64,000 nt of DNA, taken from the NCBI RefSeq assembly GCF_041080865.1, contig NZ_CP160906.1, positions 3,495,629-3,559,628 on the forward strand. The letters are read 5' to 3'. Made by a program: the position numbers and the translations under genes. Each line of letters begins with the position of its first letter. Position 1 is the stretch's first letter. Positions 20,693 to 31,166 of the stretch are shown piece after piece. The notes beneath the pieces were generated by a model. The model was not told where the DNA came from. It saw only the letters and a program-made list of their open reading frames with translations, and made no database searches. The stretch is from Psychromonas sp. MME1. Lineage in GTDB: Bacteria > Pseudomonadota > Gammaproteobacteria > Enterobacterales > Psychromonadaceae.

Positions 20693-21215
20693 ATGATATT
20701 AAAAAAACAGTCTGGAGCCGTTCTTGTCATCAGCTTGATTATTGTCATTACTTTAACGCTGTTAGTGCTTTCTGGTACTCAGTCCACACTTATGCAAGAG
20801 AAAATGACATCAGCGATGCGTGAAGCCCATGTTTCACTAGAAGTAGCTGAATCCGGTGTCAAAGATGCAGAGAGTATGATTGAAAACCTGACTGGTGTTA
20901 GCGGATTTAGCGACACAGGTGCGGGGGGAAATATAGCGAAGGGAATGGACCCGCGGATCTTTTTGACGATGCGATTTGGGGGGGAATTTAACCAGTGCGG
21001 GAGTAACCTCAGTATCTGGTATGGTATCCCGTTATTTTGTTGAATATTTAGGTGAGTTGGCTCTCGAAGAGGACTTATCTGGTTTGAATATGACGGGCTA
21101 TGGTGAAACAACTGGCGGTGGCGATATTCATGGATTTAAAATTGTCGCGCGTGCAGCCGGTAAAGATGGCAATACAGAACGTGTCATAGTGAGTTATTAC
21201 GGCAAACGTTTTTAG
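20693..21215 (+). pseudogene. pilX: Type IV minor pilin PilX-like, double frameshift at poly-G tracts (cluster 2)
   Basis: The N-terminus is PilX (KKQSGAVLVISLIIVITLTLL, later EVAESGVKDAESMIE). Two frame changes follow. At the G6 tract 20923-20928 the frame should pass to the one reading YSEGNGPADLFDDAIWG; at the G7 tract 20978-20984 it should pass to the one reading NLTSAGVTSVSG, then FKIVARAAGKDG and VIVSYYGKRF to the stop at 21215. Each step needs one extra G. Read as written, the protein ends at 21043 without its C-terminal half. The restored length is about 174 residues. Confidence 0.88.
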
Positions 21216-21237
21216 TGCGAAAAATAATTAAAGGAAT

Positions 21238-24200
21238 ATGATAATGAACAAGTTATTTACTCGGCAATTGGTTGCTGATTTGGTTATTTTTACGATTGCA
21301 GCTTACTCAATTGCGCCGGTTGTTAGTGCAGCAGAGCTCACCTTGCCAACAGCGCCGTTAATCACCACTAAATCCGTTAAGCCGAATATGATGCTATTGC
21401 TAGATAGCTCAAGCTCAATGTACAGTATTGTACCGGAAGCCCCTTATGATGAGTCTGCGACTTATTATAGTTGCCCATCTGATAAGGAGTTGACAGATAA
21501 TCAGTATTCGATGCGTATACAATCCGATGGTGTAGTTTATTTAAATAAAAATAATAATTCTGGTAATCCTAAGTATTATTTTGGAAAGGGAAGTGGTCAG
21601 CGCTGTTTCAGGGATAGTAAAACTTATACTGTGCGCCTGTATACCGATATTGAAAATAATGATGGTTTAAAAACAACGAGTAGCTATGGCGCTGCACAAT
21701 ATAGTGGCCATTATTTAAACTGGTATTTTTCTGAGGGGAGTTTTGATACCTATCGTAAGGCGGGAACGCGTAGCCGTATTGAAATGGCGCAGGATGCAGC
21801 CGTTGATTTAATCACTGGGTTGGAAAATATACGTGTTGGTTTAGCAATTTATGATAACTCCAATGATAGTGATGGAACCCAACAAGGCGCTGGAGCTAAG
21901 GTGTTGGTTAATATTGCAGATATTGGTAAGGTAGCTGATACTGGCGCTACCGCGACACAACGTGCAAATGTTATCAGCGAAATTGAAGCTATTGTTGCTG
22001 TTGGCTTTACTCCCTTGGGGGAGTCGTTAATGGATATGGGGAAATACTTCACGTTAAAAAATGGGGATGAAAATAACTTAATACTTCACCCCGATGGTGC
22101 ATCGCAAAGTAGAGCTGCATCGGAGATATTTATCAATGGTCCAGTTTATAAAAATGGCATTTCCGCCCCTGAAGAGGTGGTGGAAAATTGGTGTCAAGAT
22201 AGTTTTGTTGTCGCCATGACCGATGGTCTCCCTTCAAACGGGCGAGATAATAACATCAGTACTTACTTGCAAAATTATGCCAGTGATGATGGAACCAGCG
22301 AATTTGCTGATGATGTTGTTAAGGGCATGTTTGATATGGATCTTAGACCCGACCTAACAAATAGTGATGCCGTGTATAAAAATAACATTACGACCTATAT
22401 GGTTGGCTTTTCTGAACCGCAAGTAATGAATTCATCCTTAATAAATAATATGGCGGATTTCGGTGTAGGGGCTGATGCAGATACTGGACACCTTCTAACT
22501 GCATCGAGTGGTGAGGAGCTAGAAAGTGCATTTGCAACCGCAACCAATAACATTTTTGCTAAAGTAGCTGCTGGATCAGGGCTCGCCTTTAATACGAGTA
22601 GACTCAGTGCGGAGAGTTCTGTGTATGCAGCCAGCTTTAATAGCGCCAAATGGTCAGGCAGCTTGCAGGCATTTGAATTGTCCGATACCGGTGATGTTGC
22701 TAAAACGGCTAGTTGGGATGCGGCAATTAAACTCGATGCGATGGATTACACCGCTAGAAATGTCTTTAGTTATAATGGGGCAACGAAAAAAGGGATTGTA
22801 TTCGAGAAAGGTTCTCTAAGTCCAACGCAATCAGCGGATCTTCAGGCTGGGCCTAAAGGTAGTGCTGGAGTTGATAGTCTCATTAATTACATTAAAGGGG
22901 ATCGTAGTAATGAAGGTGTCGCTGCGACAGATTATCGAACCCGTGCTAGCGCACTTGGTGATATTGTTAATTCAACGGTGATTTATGTTGGTAAGCCTGA
23001 GTTAAATTGGCCGAGTTATGATGCTGCTGCTGAGGTTAAATTTGGAAGCTCTACGGCGAGTTATGCGACATTTAAAAGTAATTATAGTGATAGAAAATCG
23101 ATGCTTTATGCTGGGGCCAATGATGGCATGTTACATGGATTTATTGCCGATAAAACCGATGCGAACGTTGGCCAAGAAAAATTTGCTTATATACCCGGAA
23201 TAATCGCATCAACGGAAGAGGGGAAAGGGCTTCACTATTTGGCAGAGTCTGACTATGCACACCAATTTTATGTTGATTTATCGCCGACCGTTAGCGATGT
23301 TTTCGTCAATGATGCGTGGCGTACGATACTCATTGGTGGCCTACGTAGTGGTGGTAAGGGCTTATTTGCACTTGATATAACAAATCCAGCTAATTTCACT
23401 TCATTGGCTGCTAATGCTCAAAAGCTTGCCTTATGGGAATTTAGTAGTGCTGATAATGCTGACTTTGGTTACAGCTATAGCAAACCAACGGTTGCGATGA
23501 TGGCCAATGGCAAATGGGCAGTGATTGTTGGCAATGGCTATAATAATAGCGGCGATGGCAAGGCTAAATTGTTCATATTATACATTGATCAAGGCACCGA
23601 TGGGACTTGGACCGTTGATACCGATTACAAGGTGATAGATACCAAGGTCGGTAGTACTGGAACACCAAATGGACTATCTACACCTCGTGCCGTCGATATT
23701 GATGGCGATAGTGTCGTGGATCGCATTTATGCCGGTGATTTACAAGGTAACATGTGGGCGTTTGATGTTGGTGATAAGAATGCTACAAAATGGGAGGTTG
23801 CTTATGGCAGTAAGAGCACTCCAGCGCCTCTTTTTACCGCGAAAGATAGATTGGGCAATGCTCAGCCTATTACCACTGCACCTATTATTGCTAAAAATGT
23901 TAATACACCGACAGGTAATAGCAATGAGCCGAATCTATTGGTCTTTTTTGGTACGGGGAAATATATAGAGCAAACAGACAAATCGTCGCTTAGTGAAATG
24001 AGTTATTATGGCATATGGGATAACCAGTCTGGGTCAAAAACACGTACAGATTTAGCTGAAAGAAAATTAATAACTAGCGGCAATAGACGAGTTATCAGTG
24101 GTGCAAGTATTGACTGGACTGATAAAGAGGGGTGGTATTTTGATTTGGTTAATCGCACCACGCTATCTAATACTAATGGCTCAGCAATAGGCGAGCGAAT

Positions 24201-24615
24201 TATTTCTGATTCGCTGATTCGTAATGGTGTGCTGCTATTCAGTACCGCTATTCCAAATGTTGTCAATTCAGATCCCTGTGTTTCTAATAGTGAAAGCTGG
24301 CTAATGGCTGTCAATATCAATACAGGTAAAGCACCTTTATATGTTGTTTTTGACACTAATAGCGATGGAGAAATGGATTCAGGTGATACCACTTCTAGTT
24401 ACGACAGTAATGGTGATGGTGTGATAGATGCAAAGGATAATGTCAGTTATGGTGGCACAAAATCCGAAGGTTCGATGATTGTCGGGGATGTCTCTATTCT
24501 AGGTGATAATGTTTATAGTAATGATGTTGATGGCAAGCTAAATAAAGAAGAAATCAATATTGAAGGGACTGATAAACAGGGGCGCTTATCCTGGGAAGAG
24601 CTGATTAGACCATAA
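21238..24615 (+). CDS. pilY1: PilY1-like pilus tip adhesin (cluster 2)
   Basis: A secreted PilY1 paralogue of 1123-1125 residues. ATG 21244 has better spacing from AAGGA than 21238. A signal peptide is followed by a vWA-like region (LLLDSSSSM near residue 55, MTDGLPSNG near 330) and the PilY1 propeller with calcium loop DIDGDSVVD near 820. Unlike the cluster 1 copy it adds two EF-hand-like Asp-rich loops near residues 1039 and 1056 (DTNSDGEMDSGD and DSNGDGVIDAKD). The two PilY1 proteins are only distantly similar, so they probably present different tips. Confidence 0.93.
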   Translation: MIMNKLFTRQLVADLVIFTIAAYSIAPVVSAAELTLPTAPLITTKSVKPNMMLLLDSSSSMYSIVPEAPYDESATYYSCPSDKELTDNQYSMRIQSDGVVYLNKNNNSGNPKYYFGKGSGQRCFRDSKTYTVRLYTDIENNDGLKTTSSYGAAQYSGHYLNWYFSEGSFDTYRKAGTRSRIEMAQDAAVDLITGLENIRVGLAIYDNSNDSDGTQQGAGAKVLVNIADIGKVADTGATATQRANVISEIEAIVAVGFTPLGESLMDMGKYFTLKNGDENNLILHPDGASQSRAASEIFINGPVYKNGISAPEEVVENWCQDSFVVAMTDGLPSNGRDNNISTYLQNYASDDGTSEFADDVVKGMFDMDLRPDLTNSDAVYKNNITTYMVGFSEPQVMNSSLINNMADFGVGADADTGHLLTASSGEELESAFATATNNIFAKVAAGSGLAFNTSRLSAESSVYAASFNSAKWSGSLQAFELSDTGDVAKTASWDAAIKLDAMDYTARNVFSYNGATKKGIVFEKGSLSPTQSADLQAGPKGSAGVDSLINYIKGDRSNEGVAATDYRTRASALGDIVNSTVIYVGKPELNWPSYDAAAEVKFGSSTASYATFKSNYSDRKSMLYAGANDGMLHGFIADKTDANVGQEKFAYIPGIIASTEEGKGLHYLAESDYAHQFYVDLSPTVSDVFVNDAWRTILIGGLRSGGKGLFALDITNPANFTSLAANAQKLALWEFSSADNADFGYSYSKPTVAMMANGKWAVIVGNGYNNSGDGKAKLFILYIDQGTDGTWTVDTDYKVIDTKVGSTGTPNGLSTPRAVDIDGDSVVDRIYAGDLQGNMWAFDVGDKNATKWEVAYGSKSTPAPLFTAKDRLGNAQPITTAPIIAKNVNTPTGNSNEPNLLVFFGTGKYIEQTDKSSLSEMSYYGIWDNQSGSKTRTDLAERKLITSGNRRVISGASIDWTDKEGWYFDLVNRTTLSNTNGSAIGERIISDSLIRNGVLLFSTAIPNVVNSDPCVSNSESWLMAVNINTGKAPLYVVFDTNSDGEMDSGDTTSSYDSNGDGVIDAKDNVSYGGTKSEGSMIVGDVSILGDNVYSNDVDGKLNKEEINIEGTDKQGRLSWEELIRP

Positions 24616-24637
24616 AAATAAGAACTAGGAAGTTATC

Positions 24638-25123
24638 ATGAATAAAGAGAAAGGATTCACCCTCATTGAGTTGCTCATTGTGGTCGCTATTATTGGTATT
24701 TTGTCGATGGTGGTTTATCCATCCTATCAGGATAGTATGAAAAGCTCGCGTCGCGCCGATGTTCAGGGGGCACTACAGGGATTAGCGCAAGCGATGGAGC
24801 GACATTATACAACCAATGGCAGTTACGCAGGTGCTGCTACTGGCGGAGGCAATACAGGGGCTCCCGCGATATTTTCAAGCAAGTCTCCCATTGATGGTTC
24901 AACGACGTACTATAATTTGAAAATTGTTTCAGCGGGCGTATCGAGCTATTTAATCGGTGCAGAGCCTGTTGGCGCTCAAGCGGGGGATGGGGTGTTTATT
25001 TTGAAATCAACGGGCGCACGTGGTTGGGATGCGAACAATACAGCTGCAGGGGTGCTTGCTAATTTAGGCGCTTCACCCAATGAGGTTGCCGCTACGGAAT
25101 GGTGTTGGAAAAAGGGATGTTAG
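24638..25123 (+). CDS. pilE: Type IV minor pilin PilE-like (cluster 2)
   Basis: A 161-residue type IV pilin with leader MNKEKG before FTLIELLIVVAIIGILSMVVYPSY and a C-terminal Cys pair (TEWCWKKGC). It closes the second minor pilin cluster, 22 bases after pilY1. The middle carries a Gly-rich loop (AATGGGNTGAP). It shares position and architecture with the 8453 gene, but the sequences differ clearly outside the N-terminal helix. Confidence 0.92.
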   Translation: MNKEKGFTLIELLIVVAIIGILSMVVYPSYQDSMKSSRRADVQGALQGLAQAMERHYTTNGSYAGAATGGGNTGAPAIFSSKSPIDGSTTYYNLKIVSAGVSSYLIGAEPVGAQAGDGVFILKSTGARGWDANNTAAGVLANLGASPNEVAATEWCWKKGC

Positions 25124-25302
25124 ATAAAAGGTTTTTCTTTTCTAATATTATTGAAATTAAATGGCGCTATAGTTGATGTAATACTAGTGCCATTACCCGA
25201 TGTAGTTGATTCTTAAAAATGTGATATAGCGCAAATCTCTTTGTTGCTGTAAGCTACGCGCCTATTTTATCCTTTTTCACCCATTATATAAGAGACCCCG
25301 TT

Positions 25303-26589
25303 ATGAGCTTTGATTCCTTAGGTTTACCCGACTCGCTCGTTAAGGCCGTTGCCGAACAGGGCTATACCGAACCTTCGCCGATTCAACGGCAGGCGATTCC
25401 TGCAGTATTGGCGGGTAAAGATGTGATGGCTGCGGCCCAGACGGGAACGGGAAAAACGGCAGGATTTACTCTGCCCCTGCTCGCGTTACTAGAAAAAGGT
25501 AATCGTCCTAAATCAAATCAAGTTCGCGCCTTGGTGTTAACACCCACCCGCGAGTTAGCGGCACAGGTGCATGCTAGCGTACAAACCTATGGTAAAAATA
25601 TGCCATTGCGTAGTGTGGTGGTTTTTGGTGGGGTGAAAATCAATCCACAAATGCAAAACTTACGTCAAGGTGTGGATATATTAGTGGCAACGCCTGGCCG
25701 TTTATTGGATCTTTATAATCAAAATGCAGTGAACTTCAAACAATTAGAAGTGCTGATTTTAGATGAAGCGGATCGCATGCTGGATATGGGCTTTATTCAC
25801 GATATCAAACGTATATTGACTCTATTACCAAAAAAACGTCAGAACTTACTCTTCTCCGCGACCTTTTCCGATGATATCAGGCAATTAGCCAAAGGGTTGG
25901 TGAATAATCCCGTGGAGATATCGGTTAGCCCGCGTAATACGACCGCTGAGAGTATCACTCAGTTTATTTATGAAGTCGATAAAAGCAAAAAAACGGTGGT
26001 GTTGAGTACCTTAATAAAAGAGAACGATTGGAAACAGGTATTAGTGTTTGTGAAAACAAAGCATGGTGCTAACCGTTTAGTGAAAAGTCTGCAGGGGCGC
26101 GGTATTAGTAGTGCGGCAATTCACGGTAATAAAAGCCAAGGGGCGCGTACTAGAGCCTTGGCTGAATTTAAGGAGGGAGTGATTACTGTCCTAGTGGCGA
26201 CGGATATTGCTGCTCGTGGTATTGATATCGACCAGTTACCGCAGGTGGTTAATTTTGATTTACCACATGTGAGCGAAGATTATGTGCATCGTATTGGTCG
26301 TACAGGTCGAGCAGGTAAAGATGGCCAAGCGTTGTCATTAGTCTGTAATGAAGAGTTTAAACTGCTAAAAGATATTGAAAAGTTGATTAAAACTGTTATT
26401 CCACGCAAGACACTTGCTGGTTTTGAGCCGGGAGAGCCTCTGCCAATATCGGTATTAGATACGCGTGAAGCGAAACCGAAAAAGCCGAAAAAACCACGTG
26501 AAGGACATCGCGATGGGCAGCGTTCAGGTCCAATGAGCGGTAGCAATAAAAAACAGCGCTCCGTGAGAAATAACTTTGTTGGCGGTTAA
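25303..26589 (+). CDS. rhlE: DEAD-box RNA helicase RhlE
   Basis: A 428-residue ATP-dependent RNA helicase of the RhlE type, implicated in ribosome assembly and RNA turnover. All motifs are present in order: SPIQRQAIP (Q), AQTGTGKT (I), PTRELA (Ia), TPGRLLD (Ib), DEAD (II), SAT (III), IAARGIDI (V) and [10 protein letters not shown] (VI), followed by a basic low-complexity tail rich in Lys, Pro and Arg (about 385-428). It is followed 8 bases later by the NYN gene. Confidence 0.94.
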   Translation: MSFDSLGLPDSLVKAVAEQGYTEPSPIQRQAIPAVLAGKDVMAAAQTGTGKTAGFTLPLLALLEKGNRPKSNQVRALVLTPTRELAAQVHASVQTYGKNMPLRSVVVFGGVKINPQMQNLRQGVDILVATPGRLLDLYNQNAVNFKQLEVLILDEADRMLDMGFIHDIKRILTLLPKKRQNLLFSATFSDDIRQLAKGLVNNPVEISVSPRNTTAESITQFIYEVDKSKKTVVLSTLIKENDWKQVLVFVKTKHGANRLVKSLQGRGISSAAIHGNKSQGARTRALAEFKEGVITVLVATDIAARGIDIDQLPQVVNFDLPHVSEDYVHRIGRTGRAGKDGQALSLVCNEEFKLLKDIEKLIKTVIPRKTLAGFEPGEPLPISVLDTREAKPKKPKKPREGHRDGQRSGPMSGSNKKQRSVRNNFVGG

Positions 26590-26597
26590 CGCTAAAT

Positions 26598-27071
26598 ATG
26601 AAAAAAATAGCGATCTTTGTCGATGTTCAGAATATTTATTACACCACTCGTCAAGCCTATGGTAAACAGTTCAATTACCGTAAATTATGGCAAAGAATAG
26701 CTGCACAGGGGGAGATCGTGCAGGCCTTTGCCTACGCGATTGACAGGGGCGATAAACAGCAACAGAAATTCCAAACAGTCCTGCAACATATTGGTTTCGA
26801 AGTGAAACTAAAACCCTATATAGAACGCTGTGATGGCAGTGCCAAAGGTGATTGGGATGTCGGTATTACCATTGACATAATGGAAATATCTCGCCAAGTG
26901 GATACGATTATTTTACTCTCTGGGGATGGTGATTTTGCTATCTTGTTGGATAAAGTAAAACAGCGTTATGGTGTGGCCACAGAGGCCTATGGTGTGCCTA
27001 AATTAACGGCAAAAGCCCTTATTGACTCTTGCAGTCTGTTTAATCCTATTGAGCGAAATCTTCTACTCTAA
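26598..27071 (+). CDS. NYN-domain (LabA/DUF88-like) protein
   Basis: A 157-residue protein with the NYN/PIN-like nuclease fold: FVDVQNIYY at the start, [11 protein letters not shown] in the middle and [15 protein letters not shown] after it supply the acidic residues of a metal-dependent RNase site. The family is widespread and poorly characterised in this group. It follows rhlE by 8 bases, so an RNA-related role is a reasonable inference. Its stop overlaps the stop of the convergent udk gene. Confidence 0.88.
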   Translation: MKKIAIFVDVQNIYYTTRQAYGKQFNYRKLWQRIAAQGEIVQAFAYAIDRGDKQQQKFQTVLQHIGFEVKLKPYIERCDGSAKGDWDVGITIDIMEISRQVDTIILLSGDGDFAILLDKVKQRYGVATEAYGVPKLTAKALIDSCSLFNPIERNLLL

Positions 27072-27706
27072 TTGAGCAATTGACGGATTTTTGCTTTTAA
27101 CATATCTATTGCAATACGGTTTTTACCACCACGCGGCACGATTAAATCGGCGTGTTGTTTGGATGGTTCAATAAACTGGATATACATCGGGCGAACGGTC
27201 TCTTGATACTGTTTCAATACTGATTCCATGGTACGTCCACGTTCGGCTACATCTCTTTTCAAACGACGTAATAAACAGATATCCAGCGGCGTATCCATAA
27301 AAATACTAGCATGTAATTGGTCGCGCAATTTTGGCGAGCTAAGCAGTAGAATTCCCTCTAAAATAATAATTTTCTTAGGGGCTATATGTGTGGTCTCTGG
27401 AAGACGGTTATGCGTGTTGTAGCAATACTGTGGGATATCGACGGCTTTACCATTGATTAAACTTTTTAAATGGGAGATAAGTAGTTGATGGTCTAGCGAG
27501 TTAGGATGATCGTAGTTGGTTTTGATACGTTCATCCATCGGTATATCGCTTTGATCTTTATAGTAGCTATCTTCGGATATGATGGCGATTTTTTCTGCCC
27601 CTAAATCTGCTTTTAATTCTTTAAAAATGGTGTTGGCAATTAAGCTTTTTCCTGATGCAGAAGCGCCTGCAATAGCGATGATTAAGCAGTCAGATTTGTG
27701 GGGCAT
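27068..27706 (-). CDS. udk: Uridine kinase
   Basis: Udk phosphorylates uridine and cytidine in pyrimidine salvage. The 212-residue protein has the P-loop AGASASGKS, the substrate motif [13 protein letters not shown], and the lid [12 protein letters not shown]. Length is normal. It converges on the NYN gene with overlapping stop codons and no visible terminator between them. Confidence 0.96.
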   Translation of the reverse strand: MPHKSDCLIIAIAGASASGKSLIANTIFKELKADLGAEKIAIISEDSYYKDQSDIPMDERIKTNYDHPNSLDHQLLISHLKSLINGKAVDIPQYCYNTHNRLPETTHIAPKKIIILEGILLLSSPKLRDQLHASIFMDTPLDICLLRRLKRDVAERGRTMESVLKQYQETVRPMYIQFIEPSKQHADLIVPRGGKNRIAIDMLKAKIRQLLN

Positions 27707-27874
27707 AAATAGAAACCTTGTTTGATTTATTAATCTGTTTATTATCGTGCAAAACTAGCCGATAGTAACCCTCTTTTTTATCTAAAGCGGATTATATTTA
27801 CCTCTTTAACATGTCACTGAGCGTATAAATTTAGTAAAGTGTTGTTATTCATAACTACTTTTAAGGTATCTATC

Positions 27875-28348
27875 GTGTTAAAAATTATTATTATCGCACT
27901 TATATTAGTTGTTCTATTTTTTATATTTAAAGGCATCGGAACGAATAAAAATGCGGCACAAAATATTCAAATTGGTGCTGATTTTCTCGCTGAAAACGGT
28001 CAAAAAGAGGGGGTGATTAGCCTTGACTCTGGTTTGCAGTACAAAGTGTTACAGCAAGGTAATGGAGAAGTTCACCCTAAAGCAGGCAGTAATGTAAAAG
28101 TCCATTATCATGGTATGCTCATTGATGGCACAGTGTTTGACAGCTCGGTTGATCGCGGAGAGCCAATCTCTTTTGGTCTGAATCAAGTAATTCCAGGCTG
28201 GACTGAAGGCGTGCAATTGATGGTTGAGGGAGATAAATACCGCTTTTATATCCCCAGCAATCTGGCCTATGGCGAGCGTGGTATTGGTAAAATACCCGCT
28301 GGCTCATTGTTGATTTTTGATGTGCAATTACTGGCTATAAATAATTAA
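27875..28348 (+). CDS. FKBP-type peptidyl-prolyl isomerase with N-terminal membrane anchor
   Basis: The GTG at 27875 is preferred (AAGG 8 bases upstream); an in-frame GTG at 27839 would add 12 residues. The 157-residue product has a single N-terminal hydrophobic segment (about 3-20) and then an FKBP domain (VHYHGMLIDGTVFDSS, VIPGWTEGVQLM, LAYGERGIGKIPAGSLLIF) with the active-site aromatic residues. It is FkpA/FklB-like but lacks the dimerisation domain, so it probably acts in the periplasm as a membrane-tethered isomerase. Confidence 0.85.
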   Translation: MLKIIIIALILVVLFFIFKGIGTNKNAAQNIQIGADFLAENGQKEGVISLDSGLQYKVLQQGNGEVHPKAGSNVKVHYHGMLIDGTVFDSSVDRGEPISFGLNQVIPGWTEGVQLMVEGDKYRFYIPSNLAYGERGIGKIPAGSLLIFDVQLLAINN

Positions 28349-28369
28349 TGTTATTGCCCTCTGTTTTGT

Positions 28370-29743
28370 TTATTCACAGGGGGCAGCAAGGTGAATAAGG
28401 GCAAGACCACCGAGGGATGTTTCACGATATTTTTGATTCATGTCTTTGCCCGTTTGCAGCATGGTGGCAATGACTTTATCTAAAGAGATGATCGATTTAC
28501 TGTTTCTTTTCAACGCCATGCGAGAGGCATTGATCGCTTTTATCGCTCCCATTGCATTGCGTTCAATGCAGGGAACTTGTACCAAACCTCCAACCGGGTC
28601 ACAGGTCATCCCTAAGGAGTGTTCCATCGCTATTTCGGCGGCAATACAAATTTGCTCATTACTGCCACCGCGTATTGCAGTTAAGCCTGCTGCAGCCATC
28701 GATGAGGAAACACCTATCTCACCTTGACAGCCTACTTCGGCACCCGAAATAGAGGCGTTTTCTTTGTAGAGCATGCCGATGCCTGCGGAAACCGCTAAAA
28801 AATCTCTCAGCTGCTTATTATCTAATTCATGGATAAAACGATGGTAATACATTAAAACAGCGGGGATAACGCCAGCCGCTCCATTGGTTGGCGATGTTAC
28901 TACCTGCCCTCCTGCGGCATTTTCTTCGCTAACAGCAAAGGCGTATAAGTTGATCCAATCCAATATTGTCATGGGATCGCTATCAATGGATTGGTTTGCC
29001 TCGAGGGTTTTTAATAATGCTGGTGCTCTACGGGTGACATTTAGCCCTCCCGCTAATACACCTTCAGTTTGTAAACCACGTTGTAAACACAAAGAGATGA
29101 CCTTCCAAATTTGATCCGTTCTTGTTGCCAGCTCTTTTTCACTTCGTAATTGTAATTCATTTTTTTGTACTAAGGTGCCAATACTTAAGCCAGCTTGTTC
29201 AGCTTGTTTAAGTAGTTGTTCTGCTGAGTGAAAGGGGTATGGAAAAACAATTTTATTGTTGGAATCTGGCTGTTTGTCGAGTTGTGATGCGATTTTGATA
29301 AAACCACCCCCCACGGAGTAGTAGGTTTCGCTAAAAAGTTGCTCGTTATGTTTATCAAAGGCACTGATAGACATGCCATTTTCATGGTACGGTAACGTTT
29401 CGCAATGAAAATGCATATCCTGTTGCATATCAAAATGAATTTTTTGCCGACCTAAAATAGTTAAAGTGTGGGTCGCGAGGCTATTTGCTAATAGTTGTTT
29501 TGCAGATTTAACTTTAATGGTATCAGGTTGAGTGCCTAGCAGTCCTAATATGATAGCTTGATCAGTATGATGTCCTTTTCCCGTTAGTGATAGTGAGCCA
29601 TATAAGTCAATTTTTATTTTGTGGACTTTAGCTAGTTGCCCCTTAATGGCAAGGGCAAACTGGTAGCCGGCAATCATTGGGCCATTGGTATGCGAGCTTG
29701 AAGGGCCAATGCCTATTTTGTATATATCAAAAATAGATAACAT
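28370..29743 (-). CDS. sdaA: L-serine ammonia-lyase (iron-sulfur, single chain)
   Basis: A 457-residue L-serine dehydratase converting serine to pyruvate and ammonia with an oxygen-labile [4Fe-4S] cluster. The N-terminal beta domain starts IFDIYKIGIGPSSSHT; the alpha domain has the cluster cysteines in GCQGEIGVSSS, MTCDPVGG and VPCIERNA. Length matches E. coli SdaA and SdaB, which the sequence alone does not separate. A broken LysR gene lies just upstream on the same strand and may have regulated it. Confidence 0.94.
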   Translation of the reverse strand: MLSIFDIYKIGIGPSSSHTNGPMIAGYQFALAIKGQLAKVHKIKIDLYGSLSLTGKGHHTDQAIILGLLGTQPDTIKVKSAKQLLANSLATHTLTILGRQKIHFDMQQDMHFHCETLPYHENGMSISAFDKHNEQLFSETYYSVGGGFIKIASQLDKQPDSNNKIVFPYPFHSAEQLLKQAEQAGLSIGTLVQKNELQLRSEKELATRTDQIWKVISLCLQRGLQTEGVLAGGLNVTRRAPALLKTLEANQSIDSDPMTILDWINLYAFAVSEENAAGGQVVTSPTNGAAGVIPAVLMYYHRFIHELDNKQLRDFLAVSAGIGMLYKENASISGAEVGCQGEIGVSSSMAAAGLTAIRGGSNEQICIAAEIAMEHSLGMTCDPVGGLVQVPCIERNAMGAIKAINASRMALKRNSKSIISLDKVIATMLQTGKDMNQKYRETSLGGLALIHLAAPCE

Positions 29744-29765
29744 AGAATTCTCGAAATAGAGTAGG

Positions 29766-30670
29766 TTAACAGGTTATTTGTACTTTATTCGCGATTAACA
29801 TATCGCGTATTGTGGTTAATGCTTTACCACGATTAACAACCTTCCATGCTAAGTAAAGAGGGATGGGATTAGTGATATGCTCGATTTGCAATTCGACTAA
29901 TTCACCGCTATTTAGATAGTGATTAATACGTGATCTTGGTAAAAATCCGTAACCAATTCCAGCCAGTTGTGCTTTGATTTTATATTCGATATTGGGTACA
30001 TAAAAATAGTGATTATTATTGAGTACCGCATGGGTATTCGCTATCCATTGCCGCGCGCTATCATGCACTACAACCGCGCGGTATTTAGCAAGGGTTTCAT
30101 TGCTGATTGGTTGTGAAAGCTTAGCAAGCGGATGGTGTTGGCTAACAACAAAAGTGGGCTTGAAGTCGCAAAGATGCACGGTTTGAATGCCTTTTTGTTT
30201 GGGAATGGGCCCGGATGCGCCGATGATCATGTCGATACGGTCATCAACTAGGGCTTCCCATGCGCCATTCATGACCTCTTCACTGATATCCATTTCGACA
30301 CTGGGGTGTTGTGATAAAAAATTGTTGCAGATAGAGAAAATTTGCTCACAGGATAATATTGAATCAATGGCAATATTTATTTTAGGTTCCAGCCATTACT
30401 AATTGTTTGTGTGGTGATGCGTAGGCGCTCCACTGCTTGTAGAATTAAACGCCCTTCGTGCAGTAAATTTTTGCCTGCAGGCGTTAATACTGCCCGGCGT
30501 CCTTGTTTTTGGAAAATGGTTACCTGCAGCTGATCTTCTAATTTTTGTACTATATAGGAGAGGGCAGAAGGGACTTTATCGAGTAGCTCTGCTGCAGCGG
30601 CATAACTGCCCCGTTTATGGATGGCGTCAATCACGGCAATAGCTTCAAGTGTAATCGGAAATGCAGACAT
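29766..30670 (-). pseudogene. LysR-type transcriptional regulator, frameshifted
   Basis: The N-terminal 98 codons encode a LysR helix-turn-helix (GSYAAAAELLDKVPSALSYIVQKLE). The frame ends at 30377 after NGWNLK. In the next frame the sequence continues without a gap (WEPKINIAIDSIL, CEQIFSICNNFL, then EVMNGAWEALVDDRIDMIIG and the rest of the effector domain) to 29766. One G missing near 30388-30391 accounts for this. The restored protein of about 301 residues is normal for the family. Position upstream of sdaA suggests, but does not show, a role in serine metabolism. Confidence 0.87.
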
Positions 30671-30696
30671 GGGAGCTCTCTTTTAGTGGCAACTGG

Positions 30697-31098
30697 TTAA
30701 CGTTTATTGCTTTTTTTCCTCTCCTCTTTCTGTAGCTCATAATCAAATTCATCGGGGAAAAAAACAGTGCCCTCACTGTTTTGATCTGGGAAGACAACAA
30801 TCGCAAGTTCATCATCTGCTAAGCCGTTAGTCCAGCGGCTATGCCACTTTGCGAGTGAAATAGATTCCGCAGTACAATGCTGCCATTCATCAGTTGCCCA
30901 TGCTTCAGCAAACTCTTTATTAGGCCAAACAGGCACGCAATCCTCTTCATCACTATTGAGCATGACACAACCATGTTCATCTACCAAAAGCCAGATTGCT
31001 CTATTTTTAACAACCTCTTTAATGAGATAGTTATGGCGTTGTTTGGCATTGTAGTGCTGAATAGTGTTAATTTGTTGCTCGCTTAATGGTTCGCTCAT
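30697..31098 (-). CDS. DUF2750-family protein
   Basis: A 133-residue cytoplasmic protein that I place in DUF2750 from its pattern: an N-terminal helix, then LIKEVVKNRAIWLLVDEHGCVML, VPVWPNKEFAEAW and a C-terminal FPDEFDYEL. Function is unknown. No signal peptide or membrane segment. The tail is basic (QKEERKKSNKR). It lies alone on the minus strand between the broken LysR gene and a broken small gene. Confidence 0.8.
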   Translation of the reverse strand: MSEPLSEQQINTIQHYNAKQRHNYLIKEVVKNRAIWLLVDEHGCVMLNSDEEDCVPVWPNKEFAEAWATDEWQHCTAESISLAKWHSRWTNGLADDELAIVVFPDQNSEGTVFFPDEFDYELQKEERKKSNKR

Positions 31099-31166
31099 GG
31101 CCTTGACCTCTGTAGAGAATAGTCTGTAAAGAGTAATCGAAAATGGCGTAGTCGTCTTTCTATTTT

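Noticed and set aside
28356-28384. 9-bp hairpin after the FKBP gene
   Set aside because: It overlaps the end of sdaA and has no T tract on either side, so it is not reported as a terminator.
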